NCBI RefSeq assembly: GCF_019930585.1
Contig: NZ_CP082839.1
Location: forward strand, 3,856,001 to 3,920,000
Source: Sphingomonas nostoxanthinifaciens
Lineage (GTDB): Bacteria; Pseudomonadota; Alphaproteobacteria; Sphingomonadales; Sphingomonadaceae
Length of the DNA stretch: 64,000 nt
Reading direction: 5' to 3'
Positions 27,860-36,417 of this stretch are shown here, one piece after another. The translations under genes were made by a program, and so were the position numbers. Each line of letters begins with the position of its first letter. Position 1 is the stretch's first letter. The notes under the pieces are model-generated. The model worked only from the letters and a program-made list of their open reading frames with translations. It was not told where the DNA came from and searched no databases.

Positions 27860-29329
27860 ATGCACGTCCACACGTCGGCGGCGCTCCTTCTTGCGTCGAG
27901 TCTCATGGCCGGCTGCGCAGTCGGCCCTGACTATCATCGCCCTGCGATCGCATCCCCCGCGACGTTCCTGGGTTCCCCCGCCGTCGCCGACCGCGTCGCA
28001 CCCACGGCCGTGTCCGGAACCGACCTCGCATGGTGGTCCGGCTTTGGGGATCCGACCCTGACCGGCCTCGTCGAACGGGCGCTCGCCCAGAACCTCGACA
28101 TCGCACAGGCGGTCGCCCGGGTGACGCAGGCGCGGGCAGGCCTCCGCGAGGCCGATGCCGCGCTGCTTCCGTCCGGCGACGTGACGGCTTCAGCCGCCGC
28201 GCTCAGGCTGTCCAGGGACACCCTCCAGGGGCGACAGCTCGCCGCCTTCGGCGTGGGCCGCAATCAAGAGGCCTATGAAGGCGACGTCGGTGCCAGCTGG
28301 GACATCGATCTCTTCGGCGGGCTGCGGCGCGACCGCGAAGCGGCGTTCGATGAATATCAGGGCTCGCGCGCCGGCGTCGCCGCTGCACGTCTCGCGGTCG
28401 CCGCTGAGGTGGCCGACACATATATCGCGATCCGCGGCCTGCAGGAGCGGCTTGCAGTCGCGAACGAGCAGGTCTCCACCCAGCAGAGGCTGGTGGACAC
28501 GATCGGCCTGCAATACCGCAAGGGTGTCGCGGCCGAACTCCAGCTCCGCCAGGCCGAAGGCGTCCTCGCGCAGGTGAAGGGCACGGTGCCCGTGCTCCAG
28601 GTGGCGTTGGACGCCGCGCTCAACGCGCTCGACGTGCTGATGGGCGAGCAACCCGGCGCCGAGCGCGTGCTGCTCGCCGCCCCGTCGGCGATTCCGACCG
28701 CCCCCGCCATCACCGACATCGGCAGCCCGGCCGACCTCCTTCAACGCCGGCCCGACCTCATCGTCGCGGAACGCAGGCTCGCCGCCTCGAACGCCCGCAT
28801 CGGATCTGCGATCTCCGAATACTTCCCGAAAATCTCGCTTACCGGACTGGTCGGCACCGCCGCGACCGGACCCGCGAGCCTCTTCACCGGCGGGGCCTTC
28901 CAGGCGCAGGGTGTTGCCGGGCTGCGCTGGCGGTTGTTCGATTTCGGCCGCGTCGACGCCGAGATCAAGAATGCGCGGGGCCGCAACGCCGAGGCGCTCG
29001 CGGCCTACCGGCTTTCGGTGCTGCGCGCGTCCGAAGACGTGGAAAACGCCTTTTCCGCCCTCGTGAACCGCGAACAGCAACAGCGCACGCTCGTCACCGG
29101 CGAAACCTCGCTCGCCCGCGCCCAGCAATCCTCGATGGCCGCCTACAAAGGCGGCGTCGTCAGCCTCATCGAGGTGCTCGATGCCGACACGCGCCTGCTC
29201 GAGACGCGCGACGCGCTCGCCCAGGCACGGACGGAATCCGCGCGCGCCGCCGTCGCCTCCTTCCGCTCGCTCGGCGGGGGCTGGAACGCCGTCCCCGCCG
29301 CCCCCGGCACCAAACTCGCCGCGCGCTGA
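27860..29329 (+). CDS. Outer-membrane factor lipoprotein of the RND pump (NodT/OprM family)
   Basis: Protein of 489 residues with a lipoprotein signal (LLLASSLMAGC) followed by the family opening VGPDYHRP. Two similar halves carry the long helices of TolC-type channels, seen in ALAQNLDIAQAVARVTQARAG and the DLLQRRPDLIVAERRLAASNARIG signature near residue 290. It forms the outer-membrane exit duct for the adaptor and permease encoded on the opposite strand. The ATG at 27860 has GAGG 5 bases upstream. Confidence 0.94.
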   Translation: MHVHTSAALLLASSLMAGCAVGPDYHRPAIASPATFLGSPAVADRVAPTAVSGTDLAWWSGFGDPTLTGLVERALAQNLDIAQAVARVTQARAGLREADAALLPSGDVTASAAALRLSRDTLQGRQLAAFGVGRNQEAYEGDVGASWDIDLFGGLRRDREAAFDEYQGSRAGVAAARLAVAAEVADTYIAIRGLQERLAVANEQVSTQQRLVDTIGLQYRKGVAAELQLRQAEGVLAQVKGTVPVLQVALDAALNALDVLMGEQPGAERVLLAAPSAIPTAPAITDIGSPADLLQRRPDLIVAERRLAASNARIGSAISEYFPKISLTGLVGTAATGPASLFTGGAFQAQGVAGLRWRLFDFGRVDAEIKNARGRNAEALAAYRLSVLRASEDVENAFSALVNREQQQRTLVTGETSLARAQQSSMAAYKGGVVSLIEVLDADTRLLETRDALAQARTESARAAVASFRSLGGGWNAVPAAPGTKLAAR

Positions 29330-29379
29330 TCCCTCAACCGAGCCACAGCCTCTACCCCGACAGCCATCGGAATGGGCGC

Positions 29380-30000
29380 TCAGGACCGACAATAGTCCCG
29401 GACGATCGTCACCACCTGTTCTCGGCGAAGAGCCGCGGCCGTGTCGCTCGTCATGTCCACGCCGAAGATGCTGCCGAAGCTGTAGCGGTTCGCGACGAAG
29501 TGGAATGCGAGCGCGCTGATCGTCATGTGCAGGTCGATCGGGTCGATCCCAGCGCGAAAGCTGCCATCCGCCACGCCGCGATCGATAAGCGCCTGCGTTC
29601 GCGGGAGGACGAGTTCGTTCCTCGCCTCGGCCACCGCGCCGACATGCGGGCCGTGGCGCATATTCTCGTCCGTCACCAGCCGCACGAGTTCGGGATGGCT
29701 GAAATGATAGTCGAAGGTCAGCGCCACCAGCCGCTCCAGCGCCGCCATCGGGGCCATCGTCTCCGCACCGGCGTCGAGCTCCGCGGAGCGGATGCCGCGA
29801 TACGCCTCGGTCAGCACGACGCGGTACAGCCCCTCCTTGCTGCCGAAATGGTAATAGATCATCCGCTTTGAGGTGGCCGTCGCCGCCGCGATCTCGTCGA
29901 TGCGGGCGCCGGCAAACCCCTTGTCGGCAAATTGGACCGTGGCGACCGCGATGATGTCGTGCCGGTTGCGCTCGGTAACCCCGTCCTTGTCCACGCCCAC
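29380..30000 (-). CDS. TetR family regulator, likely of quinate/shikimate use
   Basis: Protein of about 206 residues with an N-terminal TetR helix-turn-helix (ARIDEIAAATATSKRMIYYHFGSKEGLYRVV) and a C-terminal domain of the TetR_C type with FDYHFSHPELVRLVTDEN. The start is a GTG at 30000, one base after the stop of the PQQ dehydrogenase gene, or a GTG two codons later (29994) that has AAGGTGG just before it. The position in the dehydrogenase operon suggests it governs quinate use. The 20-bp palindrome at 32434-32453 is the likely target. The ligand may be a pathway intermediate, by inference. Confidence 0.85.
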   Translation of the reverse strand: MGVDKDGVTERNRHDIIAVATVQFADKGFAGARIDEIAAATATSKRMIYYHFGSKEGLYRVVLTEAYRGIRSAELDAGAETMAPMAALERLVALTFDYHFSHPELVRLVTDENMRHGPHVGAVAEARNELVLPRTQALIDRGVADGSFRAGIDPIDLHMTISALAFHFVANRYSFGSIFGVDMTSDTAAALRREQVVTIVRDYCRS

Positions 30001-30001
30001 C

Positions 30002-32353
30002 TTATGCGCGGGGCGGCAGCGCGTAGGCAACGACATAGTCGCCGCGATCGGGTGACTGGCGCGCGCCGCCGGCCGTGACCACCACATATTGGCGCCCGGT
30101 GCGCGGCGACACATAGGTCATCGGCGAACCCTGGCTGCCGACGGGCAGCCGCCCCTTCCACAGAAGCCGGCCGGTGGCGACGTCGAGCGCGCGCAGATAA
30201 TAATCCTGCGTGCCCGCGAAGAAGACGAGATTGCCCTGCGTCGCGAGCGAGCCGCCCAGCGTCGGCATGCCGATCGGTATACCGAGATGCATCTTGATCC
30301 CCAGCGGCCCGGTATCCTGCACGCTGCCCATCGGCACCTGCCACGCAATCTTGTGCGTGCGCAGGTCGATGGCCGTCATCGTACCGAATGGCGGCTTCTG
30401 GCAGGGAATGCCGAGCAGCGAGACGAAGCGATTGCGGTTCGAGACGTAGGGCGTGCCGGTCATCGCCGACAGCCCCATCTCGGTTCCGCCCGTCACCTGA
30501 TGCTTGAGCTTGTCGCGCGGGGTGAGCCGGTTCCAGAGCCCCAGCCGCATATCGTTCACGATCAGATAATCGTGCACCATGTCGATCGAGACGCTGCCCC
30601 AGTTCATGCCGCCGAGCGATCCCGGCATCTGCAGCGCGGTATCGACTCCGGGCGGCGTATAGGCGCCCTGCGAGCGCATCTGCTTGAACTGTATCCGGCA
30701 CAGCAATTGGTCGATCGGCGTCGCGCCCCACATGTCGGATTCGGTCAGCGTGGCGGTCCCGATCGACGGCATGGCGGAGACGGGCTGGGTCGGTGAGTAG
30801 CGCTCGCCCGGTATCGATCCCACGGGCACGGGGCGTTCGGTGACGGGAACGATCGGCGTGCCGGTGGCGCGGTTGAGGACGAATATCTGCCCGTTCTTCC
30901 CCACCTGGATCAGCGCCGGCACGCGGCCGCCATGCCCGTCGGGCAGATCGTAGAGAGCGGGCTGGGCCGGCAGATCGAAATCCCAAAGGTCGTGATGCAC
31001 CGCCTGGAAGCGCCAGCGCGGGCGCCCGGTGGCGACGTCGAGCGCGACGACCGACGTGTTGAACGCGTCGTCGCCCGGCCGGCGCAGCCCGCCGAAGAAA
31101 TCGGGTGTCGCATTGCCGGTCGGCGCATAGATCAGACCGAGCCGGGGATCATACGCCATGCCGGCCCACACGTTGGGCGTGCCGCGCGTGTACGTCTGTC
31201 CCGGCGGCGGCAGGCGCGTGATGGCGGGATTGCCCGGATCCCACGCCCAGCGCAGCACGCCGGTGGTCGCGTCGAACGCGCGCACGACACCCGCGGGCTC
31301 GCCCTCTTCGATATTGTCGGCGACACGGCCGCCGATCACCACCGCATCGCCCGCGACCAGCGGCGCGGCGGTGAGCGTGTAATAGCCCGGCTTGATCACG
31401 CCCATGCCGACGCGCAGATCGACGACGCCATTGGCGCCGAACCCGGCGCACGGCCGGCCGTCGCGCGGATCGAGCGCGATCAGCCGCGCGTCGTCGGTTT
31501 CGAGCAACAGTCGCTGGGCGCAGCGTCCGTCCGGCCCGGCGACGCCCTGATGATAGCCCAGACCACGGCAGCGCTGCCATTGCGGCACATGGGTGTGCGG
31601 ATCGAAGCGCCACCGCCTCGCACCGGTGTCGCCGTCGACGGCAAGGACGATGTTGTTGGGCGTACAGATAAACAGCGTGCCGCCGATCTGCAGCGGGGTG
31701 TTCTGGTCCTCTTCGCCGAAGCCGTTGCTGGCGGCGACGTCGCCGGTATGGATCGTCCAAGCCCGCTGGAGCTGCCCGACATTGCTCCGGTCGATCTGGG
31801 TGAGCGCGGCGAACCGCGTACCGCCGACGGTGTTGCCCCAGGCGGGCCAGTCGGTCTGTACCCCCGCCTGCGTGGGAAGATGCGCGACTGCGACCGTGTC
31901 CGCCGCGACCATCGGCACCGGCTGGAATGCGCGCACACCCGTCGCGACGAGTGCCAGCGCGAGCAGGCTGGCGACGACATACTGGCCACGTTGCGGCCGC
32001 CGGCCGGCGCGCGCCTGCAGCAATGGGGTGAATGCCGCCACCGCGCAGGCGATCACCGCCAGCGCGACGAGGCGCGAGACGAGCGGCCAGAAATCGAACC
32101 CCACGTCCGACCATGCCCATATACCGCTAACCACGAAGGCGAGACCGTAGAGCGTCGCGCCCGCCGGCCGGCCGCGCGCGATCAGCCAGCCGGCGACCAG
32201 CATCGCTGCGCCCATCGCGACAAAGTAAGCGCTGCCGCCAAGCCAGGCCAGCCATGCGCCGCCCGCGGCAAGCGCCAGTCCGAAGACCCCGATTACGAGG
32301 CCGAGTAGCGCCAGCAGCAGCGTCGCCAGACGGTGCGGTCTCGTTGTCGTCAT
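30002..32353 (-). CDS. quiA: Membrane-bound PQQ-dependent dehydrogenase, probable quinate/shikimate dehydrogenase
   Basis: Protein of 783 residues of the glucose/quinate/shikimate quinoprotein family. Five membrane helices fill the first 135 residues. The rest is a periplasmic eight-bladed propeller with the PQQ-contact motifs (WPAWGNTVGGTRFAALTQI, FGEEDQNTPLQIGGTLF and the WDFDLPAQPALYDL segment). It passes electrons to ubiquinone. The family includes glucose dehydrogenase, but the divergent dehydroquinate dehydratase and dehydroshikimate-dehydratase-like genes point to quinate or shikimate as substrate. The ATG at 32353 begins MTTTRPHRLATLLLALLG. Confidence 0.87.
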   Translation of the reverse strand: MTTTRPHRLATLLLALLGLVIGVFGLALAAGGAWLAWLGGSAYFVAMGAAMLVAGWLIARGRPAGATLYGLAFVVSGIWAWSDVGFDFWPLVSRLVALAVIACAVAAFTPLLQARAGRRPQRGQYVVASLLALALVATGVRAFQPVPMVAADTVAVAHLPTQAGVQTDWPAWGNTVGGTRFAALTQIDRSNVGQLQRAWTIHTGDVAASNGFGEEDQNTPLQIGGTLFICTPNNIVLAVDGDTGARRWRFDPHTHVPQWQRCRGLGYHQGVAGPDGRCAQRLLLETDDARLIALDPRDGRPCAGFGANGVVDLRVGMGVIKPGYYTLTAAPLVAGDAVVIGGRVADNIEEGEPAGVVRAFDATTGVLRWAWDPGNPAITRLPPPGQTYTRGTPNVWAGMAYDPRLGLIYAPTGNATPDFFGGLRRPGDDAFNTSVVALDVATGRPRWRFQAVHHDLWDFDLPAQPALYDLPDGHGGRVPALIQVGKNGQIFVLNRATGTPIVPVTERPVPVGSIPGERYSPTQPVSAMPSIGTATLTESDMWGATPIDQLLCRIQFKQMRSQGAYTPPGVDTALQMPGSLGGMNWGSVSIDMVHDYLIVNDMRLGLWNRLTPRDKLKHQVTGGTEMGLSAMTGTPYVSNRNRFVSLLGIPCQKPPFGTMTAIDLRTHKIAWQVPMGSVQDTGPLGIKMHLGIPIGMPTLGGSLATQGNLVFFAGTQDYYLRALDVATGRLLWKGRLPVGSQGSPMTYVSPRTGRQYVVVTAGGARQSPDRGDYVVAYALPPRA

Positions 32354-32433
32354 CGCGTCGGATCTTTCGTGGGACGCGGATGCGGGCTTTTGCGTCGAAC
32401 GACGGAAACCCGACAGCCGCTGCGCCGTTATCG

Positions 32434-32453
32434 TGTGTACCAGTTAGTACACA
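32434..32453. promoter_or_regulatory. Palindrome in the quiA/quiB divergent gap
   Basis: TGTGTAC, 6 bases (CAGTTA), GTACACA: a perfect 7-base inverted repeat spanning 20 bases. It lies between the divergent dehydrogenase and dehydratase genes, 45 bases before the latter's ATG. Size and symmetry suit a TetR-family dimer, and a TetR gene sits in the dehydrogenase operon. Confidence 0.65.
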
Positions 32454-32498
32454 GGTCGTCGGGGCACAAGTCCGGACGTGCACGGATGGAGATCGATC

Positions 32499-33374
32499 AT
32501 GCCGCTTGTCGCCCGACGGGATACCTTCGCCCTGGTCGCTGCCGCTGCGCTGGCCGCGCCGGGCCTCGCGGCGCCGAGGCCGTCGCCCGCAGGGGTGCGC
32601 CGGATCGACCCGATCCGTATTCGTGACGTCGCCATCGGCGAGGGCCGCGCAAAGACGATCGTATCGCTGACCGAAGCGACACGAGATGCGGTGCTTGCGC
32701 AGGCGCGTGTGCTCGGCGGCATGGACGCGGTCGATCTGGTCGAGTTCCGGCTCGATCATCTCGACGCCGTCGACCCGCCATCGGTGGCGGCGATGATGAC
32801 GCCCGTCGCGCAGGCAATCGGTGCGAAGCCGCTCGTCGTTACGTTTCGAACGAAGGAGGAGGGTGGCGAAAAGACGATCGCTCCGGCCGCTTATGCAGCG
32901 CTTTACGAGCGCGTGCTGGCGAGCGGCGCGGGCGATCTGCTCGACATTCAGGCCGCGTTGCTGACGACGCCCGCCGTCGCGACGGTGAAGGCCCGCGCGC
33001 AGGCAGCCGGGCGCCGAGTCATCCTGTCGCACCATGATTTCGAGCGAACGCCGCCGACCGCCACGATCGTCGCGCTGCTCCGCCACCAGCAGGTGCTGGG
33101 CGCTGACATCTGCAAGGTCGCGGTGATGCCGCACGGCCCGGACGACGTGCTGCGGTTGCTGGAGGCGACGTGGACGATGCGGCGCGACCATGCCGACCGA
33201 CCGCTGGTGACGATGGCGATGGGGGGCGTGGGCGCGGTGTCGCGGTTGGCGGGTGAGGCGTTCGGCTCGGCGCTCAGCTTCGGCGAGGTCGGCGGCGGCT
33301 CGGCGCCGGGCCAGGTGAAGATCGCCGATCTGCGCGCTGCGATCGGCACCATCCACCAGGCGCTCGCGGCATGA
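32499..33374 (+). CDS. quiB: Type I 3-dehydroquinate dehydratase, exported form
   Basis: Protein of 291 residues that dehydrates 3-dehydroquinate to 3-dehydroshikimate through a Schiff base. The type I active site is complete: Glu in DLVEFRLDH, His in LSHHDFERTPP and Lys in ADICKVAVMP. Unusually for the family, it begins with a twin-arginine signal (ARRDTFALVAAAALAAPGLA), so it should act in the periplasm, next to the PQQ dehydrogenase that makes its substrate. The ATG at 32499 has GGAGA upstream. A GTG at 32478 would put 7 extra residues before the signal. The stop overlaps the next start (ATGA). Confidence 0.9.
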   Translation: MPLVARRDTFALVAAAALAAPGLAAPRPSPAGVRRIDPIRIRDVAIGEGRAKTIVSLTEATRDAVLAQARVLGGMDAVDLVEFRLDHLDAVDPPSVAAMMTPVAQAIGAKPLVVTFRTKEEGGEKTIAPAAYAALYERVLASGAGDLLDIQAALLTTPAVATVKARAQAAGRRVILSHHDFERTPPTATIVALLRHQQVLGADICKVAVMPHGPDDVLRLLEATWTMRRDHADRPLVTMAMGGVGAVSRLAGEAFGSALSFGEVGGGSAPGQVKIADLRAAIGTIHQALAA

Positions 33375-34222
33375 ACCCGCTCTTTCTGAATACGGTGCTG
33401 CTGGGTGGCGACACGAAGGCCAAGCTGGCCGCCGCAAGCGAGGCGGGCTTCGACCAGATCGAGCTGTGGACCAGCGATGTCGCAGCGCTGGACGGTGGGG
33501 CGGCGGCGACGCGCGCGCTGGCCGCCACGCTGCAGATCGGCTTCACCGATTATCAGGTGCTGCTCGACTTCGACGGCGCTCCCGGAGACAAACGCGAGGT
33601 GAAGCGCGCGGAGGCGCTGGCGATGCTCGACACCGCTGCTGAGATCGGCATCGACACGGTCCTGGTTCCCGCCTCCACCGATCCGGCCTGCGATCGCGCG
33701 CGGATCGGCGACGATCTGGCATGGCTGGTCGATCAGGCCCGCCTGCGCGGACGGCGCATCGCCTACGAGGGGATGGCCTGGAGTTCGGTCAACGCAACCT
33801 TCGCCGCTGCGTGGGAGGCAATCCGCGGTTTCGACCCGGCGCATGCCGGGCTGGTGCTCGACAGCTTCCACCTGTTCGTACGCGACGAGGACGAGACTGT
33901 GATCGACGCGGTGCCGGTCGATCGCATCTTTCTCGCCCAGTTCAGCGATGTCGCGCATCCGGTCGCGCTCGCCGACGCCAAGCGGATCGCACGGCACGCA
34001 CGGCTGCTGCCCGGCGCGGGGAAGCTGCCTCTCGACCGCCTCGCTCGACGGCTGCTCGGTCGGGGATATGTCGGCCCCATCGGACTAGAGGTGTTCAACG
34101 ACGGCCTCAGGGCGCGAGATCCCGGCCCGGTCGCCAGGATGGCAATGGACGCGCTGCGCCGGCTGCTCGGCCGCGCCGAGGTCCAACCCGCAGATGACAA
34201 CGCCGCAGGATCGAGCCGCTGA
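33371..34222 (+). CDS. TIM-barrel protein, probable 3-dehydroshikimate dehydratase
   Basis: Protein of 283 residues of the sugar-phosphate isomerase/epimerase (AP-endonuclease-2) fold, a metal-dependent TIM barrel that includes AsbF/QuiC-type dehydroshikimate dehydratases. Candidate metal ligands are seen at the strand ends: Glu in AYEGMAW near residue 137, Asp and His in LVLDSFHLF near 165, and Glu in GLEVFND near 240. No export signal exists, so its substrate must enter the cytoplasm. The ATGA overlap with the dehydroquinate dehydratase makes dehydroshikimate-to-protocatechuate conversion the best guess. A hydroxypyruvate isomerase or epimerase role is the alternative. Confidence 0.75.
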   Translation: MNPLFLNTVLLGGDTKAKLAAASEAGFDQIELWTSDVAALDGGAAATRALAATLQIGFTDYQVLLDFDGAPGDKREVKRAEALAMLDTAAEIGIDTVLVPASTDPACDRARIGDDLAWLVDQARLRGRRIAYEGMAWSSVNATFAAAWEAIRGFDPAHAGLVLDSFHLFVRDEDETVIDAVPVDRIFLAQFSDVAHPVALADAKRIARHARLLPGAGKLPLDRLARRLLGRGYVGPIGLEVFNDGLRARDPGPVARMAMDALRRLLGRAEVQPADDNAAGSSR

Positions 34223-34261
34223 AGAAACGCCGCATCGACTGAAGTTGGGGTGGCAGCCCCG

Positions 34262-35011
34262 TCAACCCTCCGCGTTCTTCAGGCTTTGGGCGGCACCATC
34301 GAAAGCCGCCCATGTCCGGGCCGCCAGGCTGCCGCCCACGCTGCAGCGTCGAACGCCGAGCGCCGCGAAGGCGCGGATGCTTTCGTCGAAGTCGTGGACG
34401 ACCACGTTGACCGGCTTCGGCGCGACCGCGGCCACCAACTCGGCAACGGCGCCGTGATCGAGGATGAAGGGTACGAACAGGCAGTCGGCACCGGCCTCGG
34501 CATAAGCGACCGCGCGCGCGATACTCGCGCTCGGCGTCATGCCCGGCACGCGAAAATTCTCGCTTCGCCCGATCAGCATCACGGCCGGATCCGCTCGATC
34601 GATGGCGCCCCTGCTGGCGGCGATGCGTTCGACCGCAAGTTCCTGGTCGTAGATTTCGCTGCCCGACCAGTCCTCGATCGAGACTCCGGCCACGCCCGTT
34701 TCGATCGCCAAAGCGACATTGGCGGCCACGTCCGCCGGCCCGTCGGCAAAACCGTTTTCGAAATCGGCGTTGACCGGCAAGTCGGTCGCGCCGACCAGCA
34801 TCCTCAGGTGCGCGAGAACCTCATCGCGGCTCAGCTCGCCGTCATTTTTTCCGGCGGCCCAGGCGGCGCCGGCGCTGGTCGATGCGATCGCCTTGAAGCC
34901 CAGTCTGGTCAGGCGCACCGTACTGCCCGCATCCCATGCGTTGGGGATGATGAAGAAGCCGGTCTCGTGCAGGCGCCTGAAAGCCGCTCGTTTCTCGGTT
35001 ATCGTAGGCAT
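34262..35011 (-). CDS. Isocitrate lyase/PEP mutase family protein
   Basis: Protein of 249 residues of the PEP mutase/isocitrate lyase superfamily. Typical blocks are FIIPNAWDAGSTVRL near residue 18, GFKAIASTSAGAAWAAG, the metal-site NADFENGF near 88, and GVSIEDWSG near 117. Members split or rearrange C-C or P-C bonds of small 2-oxo or hydroxy acids. This subgroup has no agreed substrate. The ATG at 35011, with GGGGA upstream, gives the family start MPTITEKRAAFRRLHE. The C-terminus is a little short compared with 270-residue members. It converges on the quinate operon, 39 bases away. Confidence 0.85.
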   Translation of the reverse strand: MPTITEKRAAFRRLHETGFFIIPNAWDAGSTVRLTRLGFKAIASTSAGAAWAAGKNDGELSRDEVLAHLRMLVGATDLPVNADFENGFADGPADVAANVALAIETGVAGVSIEDWSGSEIYDQELAVERIAASRGAIDRADPAVMLIGRSENFRVPGMTPSASIARAVAYAEAGADCLFVPFILDHGAVAELVAAVAPKPVNVVVHDFDESIRAFAALGVRRCSVGGSLAARTWAAFDGAAQSLKNAEG

Positions 35012-35114
35012 GCCGATTTCCCCGCTTACGACGTGAAGACGCAAAGCTTCGCGCCGATGCTTTATCCGAAATGGCCCGTTCCGGCCACCAGGACGACACG
35101 ATCGTCTCGATGAT

Positions 35115-36161
35115 TCAGCGATCCGTCGGGTCGTGCACTGGCCGCGCGGCCGGGGTCGCCGCGGCAACCGGACCGTCGGCGCGAACCGAAATATTGCCGG
35201 TCTTCTGGAAACTCTCACGGTAGCGCAAAGGGGTAACGCCCAGCCGGCGCTGGAACGCGCTGCGCATCTGATCCGGGCTGGCGAAGCCACAGTCGAACGC
35301 CACCGCCTTCAGCGCGAGTTCCGTCGCCTCCAGCAGGTTGCGCGCATGATCGATGCGGACGCCTTCGACAAATTCGTGCGGCGTCAGCCCCAATTCGCGG
35401 ACGAACAGCCGTGCGATGCTGCGTGGGCTGACCCCTGCCACTTCGGCGAGCCGCTCCACCGGAAACGCCTCCGCCACATGATCCATGACATAGGCCTGCA
35501 CCTTGCCGAGTGGCGCCGTCGTCTCGCGCGGGGGCAGCAGCAGCGGGCTGAATTGCGACTGTCCTCCCTGCCGTTGCGCCACGACCACGAGCCCCTTGGC
35601 GCAGGCGAGCGAGATTGCCGGCCCATGATCCTCTCCAACGAGCGCCAACGTCAGATCGATACCCGCGGTCACTCCCGCCGAGGTCACAAGGCGATCGTCC
35701 CGCGCATAGATCCGGTCATGCTCGACGCGCGCGGTCGGGTATCGGGCGGCGAGCTCTGCCGAGGATATCCAATGCGTGGTGACGGTGCGCCCGTCGAGCA
35801 GGCCGGCATTCCCCAGCGCGAAGGTGCCGTTGCAGATCGAGCCGTAGCGCTCTGCCAGGACGCCCCATCGCCGAAGCCAGTCCGACATCGCTTCGTCGGC
35901 CGGGCTGTGGGGTAGCGCCGGCCCGCCCGCGACGAGCACCGTGTGGAAGGGGCGACGCGCGTCCTCGAAGGCAAGGTCGGCGGTCATCCACATGCCGTTC
36001 GAACTGCGGATGGGCTCGGTGCCGGCCGCCACGAGCAGACAGCGATAATGATCCTCCTGCGGCAGGAAACCGTTGGCCGCCGCGAAGACGTCCATCGGCC
36101 CGGCCACGTCCAGCGCCTGAACCCCGTCGTGGATGACGATCGCCACGTCCCTGCCTGCCAT
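35115..36161 (-). CDS. GlxA-type AraC family regulator with DJ-1/PfpI domain
   Basis: Protein of about 348 residues. The N-terminal half is a DJ-1/PfpI-like sensor domain (VAIVIHDGVQALDVAGPMDVF, then SICNGTFALGNAGLLDGRTVTTHW with the Cys at the nucleophile elbow). The C-terminal third is an AraC helix-turn-helix pair (VERLAEVAGVSPRSIARLF and ALKAVAFDCGFASPDQMRSAF). Regulators of this type often control nitrogen-compound catabolism. It diverges from the HD-hydrolase gene and may control it. The ATG at 36161 has GAAGAG 5 bases upstream. The ATG at 36197 would add 12 charged residues. Confidence 0.88.
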   Translation of the reverse strand: MAGRDVAIVIHDGVQALDVAGPMDVFAAANGFLPQEDHYRCLLVAAGTEPIRSSNGMWMTADLAFEDARRPFHTVLVAGGPALPHSPADEAMSDWLRRWGVLAERYGSICNGTFALGNAGLLDGRTVTTHWISSAELAARYPTARVEHDRIYARDDRLVTSAGVTAGIDLTLALVGEDHGPAISLACAKGLVVVAQRQGGQSQFSPLLLPPRETTAPLGKVQAYVMDHVAEAFPVERLAEVAGVSPRSIARLFVRELGLTPHEFVEGVRIDHARNLLEATELALKAVAFDCGFASPDQMRSAFQRRLGVTPLRYRESFQKTGNISVRADGPVAAATPAARPVHDPTDR

Positions 36162-36417
36162 CGCGCTCTTCGGTCCTTCTCGGTCGGGGGCGTCCATGCC
36201 GTGCCGATGCCGTCAGGCAGCATATCGCACATGGTTGGCAGTTTTCCGATGTGTGCCGTCGTTGCGGCCACGCGGCATTGCTGCGACTTGGGTGGGGCGG
36301 GACGGAAGGCGCTTCGGGCCTTTCCCCGGCATCCCAGTCGACGAGCGGTCGCATGCCGCCGGTCACTCCCGTTCGCGGAGGTGCCGGCCTGCGCCCGCCG
36401 AACGAAGGAAACGATCC

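Noticed and set aside
32404..32429. EcfG-type promoter (GGAAAC, 16 bases, CGTT) before the dehydroquinate dehydratase
   Set aside because: The upstream element has an additional A compared with the GGAAC consensus, and this region is explained better by the adjacent TetR-type palindrome.
22750..34222. A mobile island inserted at the tRNA
   Set aside because: No integrase, no transposase and no second copy of the tRNA 3' end were noticed. Base composition looks like the neighbours. Kept only as a question under the tRNA remnant.
35115..36161. Isocyanide hydratase (DJ-1 family)
   Set aside because: The DJ-1 domain is fused to an AraC DNA-binding pair, so it is a regulator rather than the enzyme.
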